Under the pieces are notes generated by a model. The model searched no databases, was not told the DNA's origin, and worked only from the letters and a program-made list of their open reading frames with translations. The position numbers were made by a program, and so were the translations under genes. Shown here piece after piece: positions 63,949 to 64,000 of a DNA stretch of 64,000 nt; positions within the stretch are counted from its first letter, which is position 1; each line of letters opens with the position of its first letter. The DNA is from an uncultured Bacteroidales bacterium (GTDB lineage: Bacteria; Bacteroidota; Bacteroidia; Bacteroidales; FEN-979), in assembly GCA_903877385.1 (NCBI GenBank), contig CAIRDP010000053.1:1-64000 (forward strand), given 5' to 3'.

Positions 63949-64000
63949 AGATTTAATTTTTAATGCGTAAAATTACCAAATCTTTTAATGCTCAAACAGT

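Noticed and set aside
1-64000. tRNA, rRNA, CRISPR arrays or IS-element transposases
   Set aside because: I looked for typical signatures by eye and found none apart from the group IIC intron fragment; a tRNAscan or ISfinder run would settle it.

Overview
The window comes from a member of the Bacteroidota, probably an environmental Bacteroidales-type lineage. The evidence is a secreted protein with a type IX secretion sorting tail (39532-42966), a promoter of the Bacteroidota type (TTTG, about 20 bases, TANNTTTG) in front of the largest operon, delta-60 repeat and PepSY-like lipoproteins, and a Tricorn-family protease of Bacteroidota style. No rRNA, tRNA or CRISPR array was seen.

Left edge (1-4494). 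The first 132 bases are the 5' end of a group IIC intron on the minus strand. It is inserted directly after the rho-independent terminator of a PepSY-like lipoprotein gene. A Tricorn-type protease follows on the plus strand.

Main accessory region (4484-30154, minus strand, read right to left). Eleven genes appear to form one operon of about 25.7 kb. It opens with a VC0807-like membrane protein and a 93-residue basic peptide. A strong hairpin separates the peptide from a three-part exporter related to NHLM/bacteriocin export (HlyD, a C39-like ABC protein, a second ABC protein) plus a TolC-like channel. The assembly line follows: NRPS (A-T-C-A-T), PKS (KS-AT-KR-DH-ACP), a stand-alone enoyl reductase, NRPS (C-A-T-TE) and a phosphopantetheinyl transferase. 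Read by eye, the adenylation codes suggest an unusual non-alpha-amino starter, then Gly, a reduced malonate unit and Asp. If all reductive steps work, the product would be an acyl-GABA-Asp-like molecule. The C39-like domain has lost its catalytic Cys and His, so this is a bacteriocin-type exporter without a working protease, joined to an NRPS/PKS and a small peptide. This is the best candidate for an undescribed system. A BtrK-like PLP decarboxylase (30353-31585) and a delta-60 repeat protein lie just upstream.

Sensory and maintenance region (33261-42966). A substrate-binding/GcvH-like fusion protein, a heme-binding histidine kinase and a sigma-54 response regulator form a signalling set. They are followed by an archaemetzincin, a small secreted protein, a 41-codon arsC remnant and a large T9SS-exported BNR/F5-8C protein.

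Efflux and degraded genes (42993-49271). A MarR regulator is divergent from an EmrA/EmrB/TolC tripartite pump, with a palindromic operator between them. A DUF3303-like gene and an arylsulfatase remnant lacking its catalytic half follow.

Right part (49462-64000). This holds two envelope proteins, a respiratory module (octaheme-TPR cytochrome, Rieske protein, cytochrome b, helical periplasmic protein), a large MscS channel, a secreted GH29-GH31 glycosidase pair, an HsmA-like membrane protein and a single-domain response regulator.
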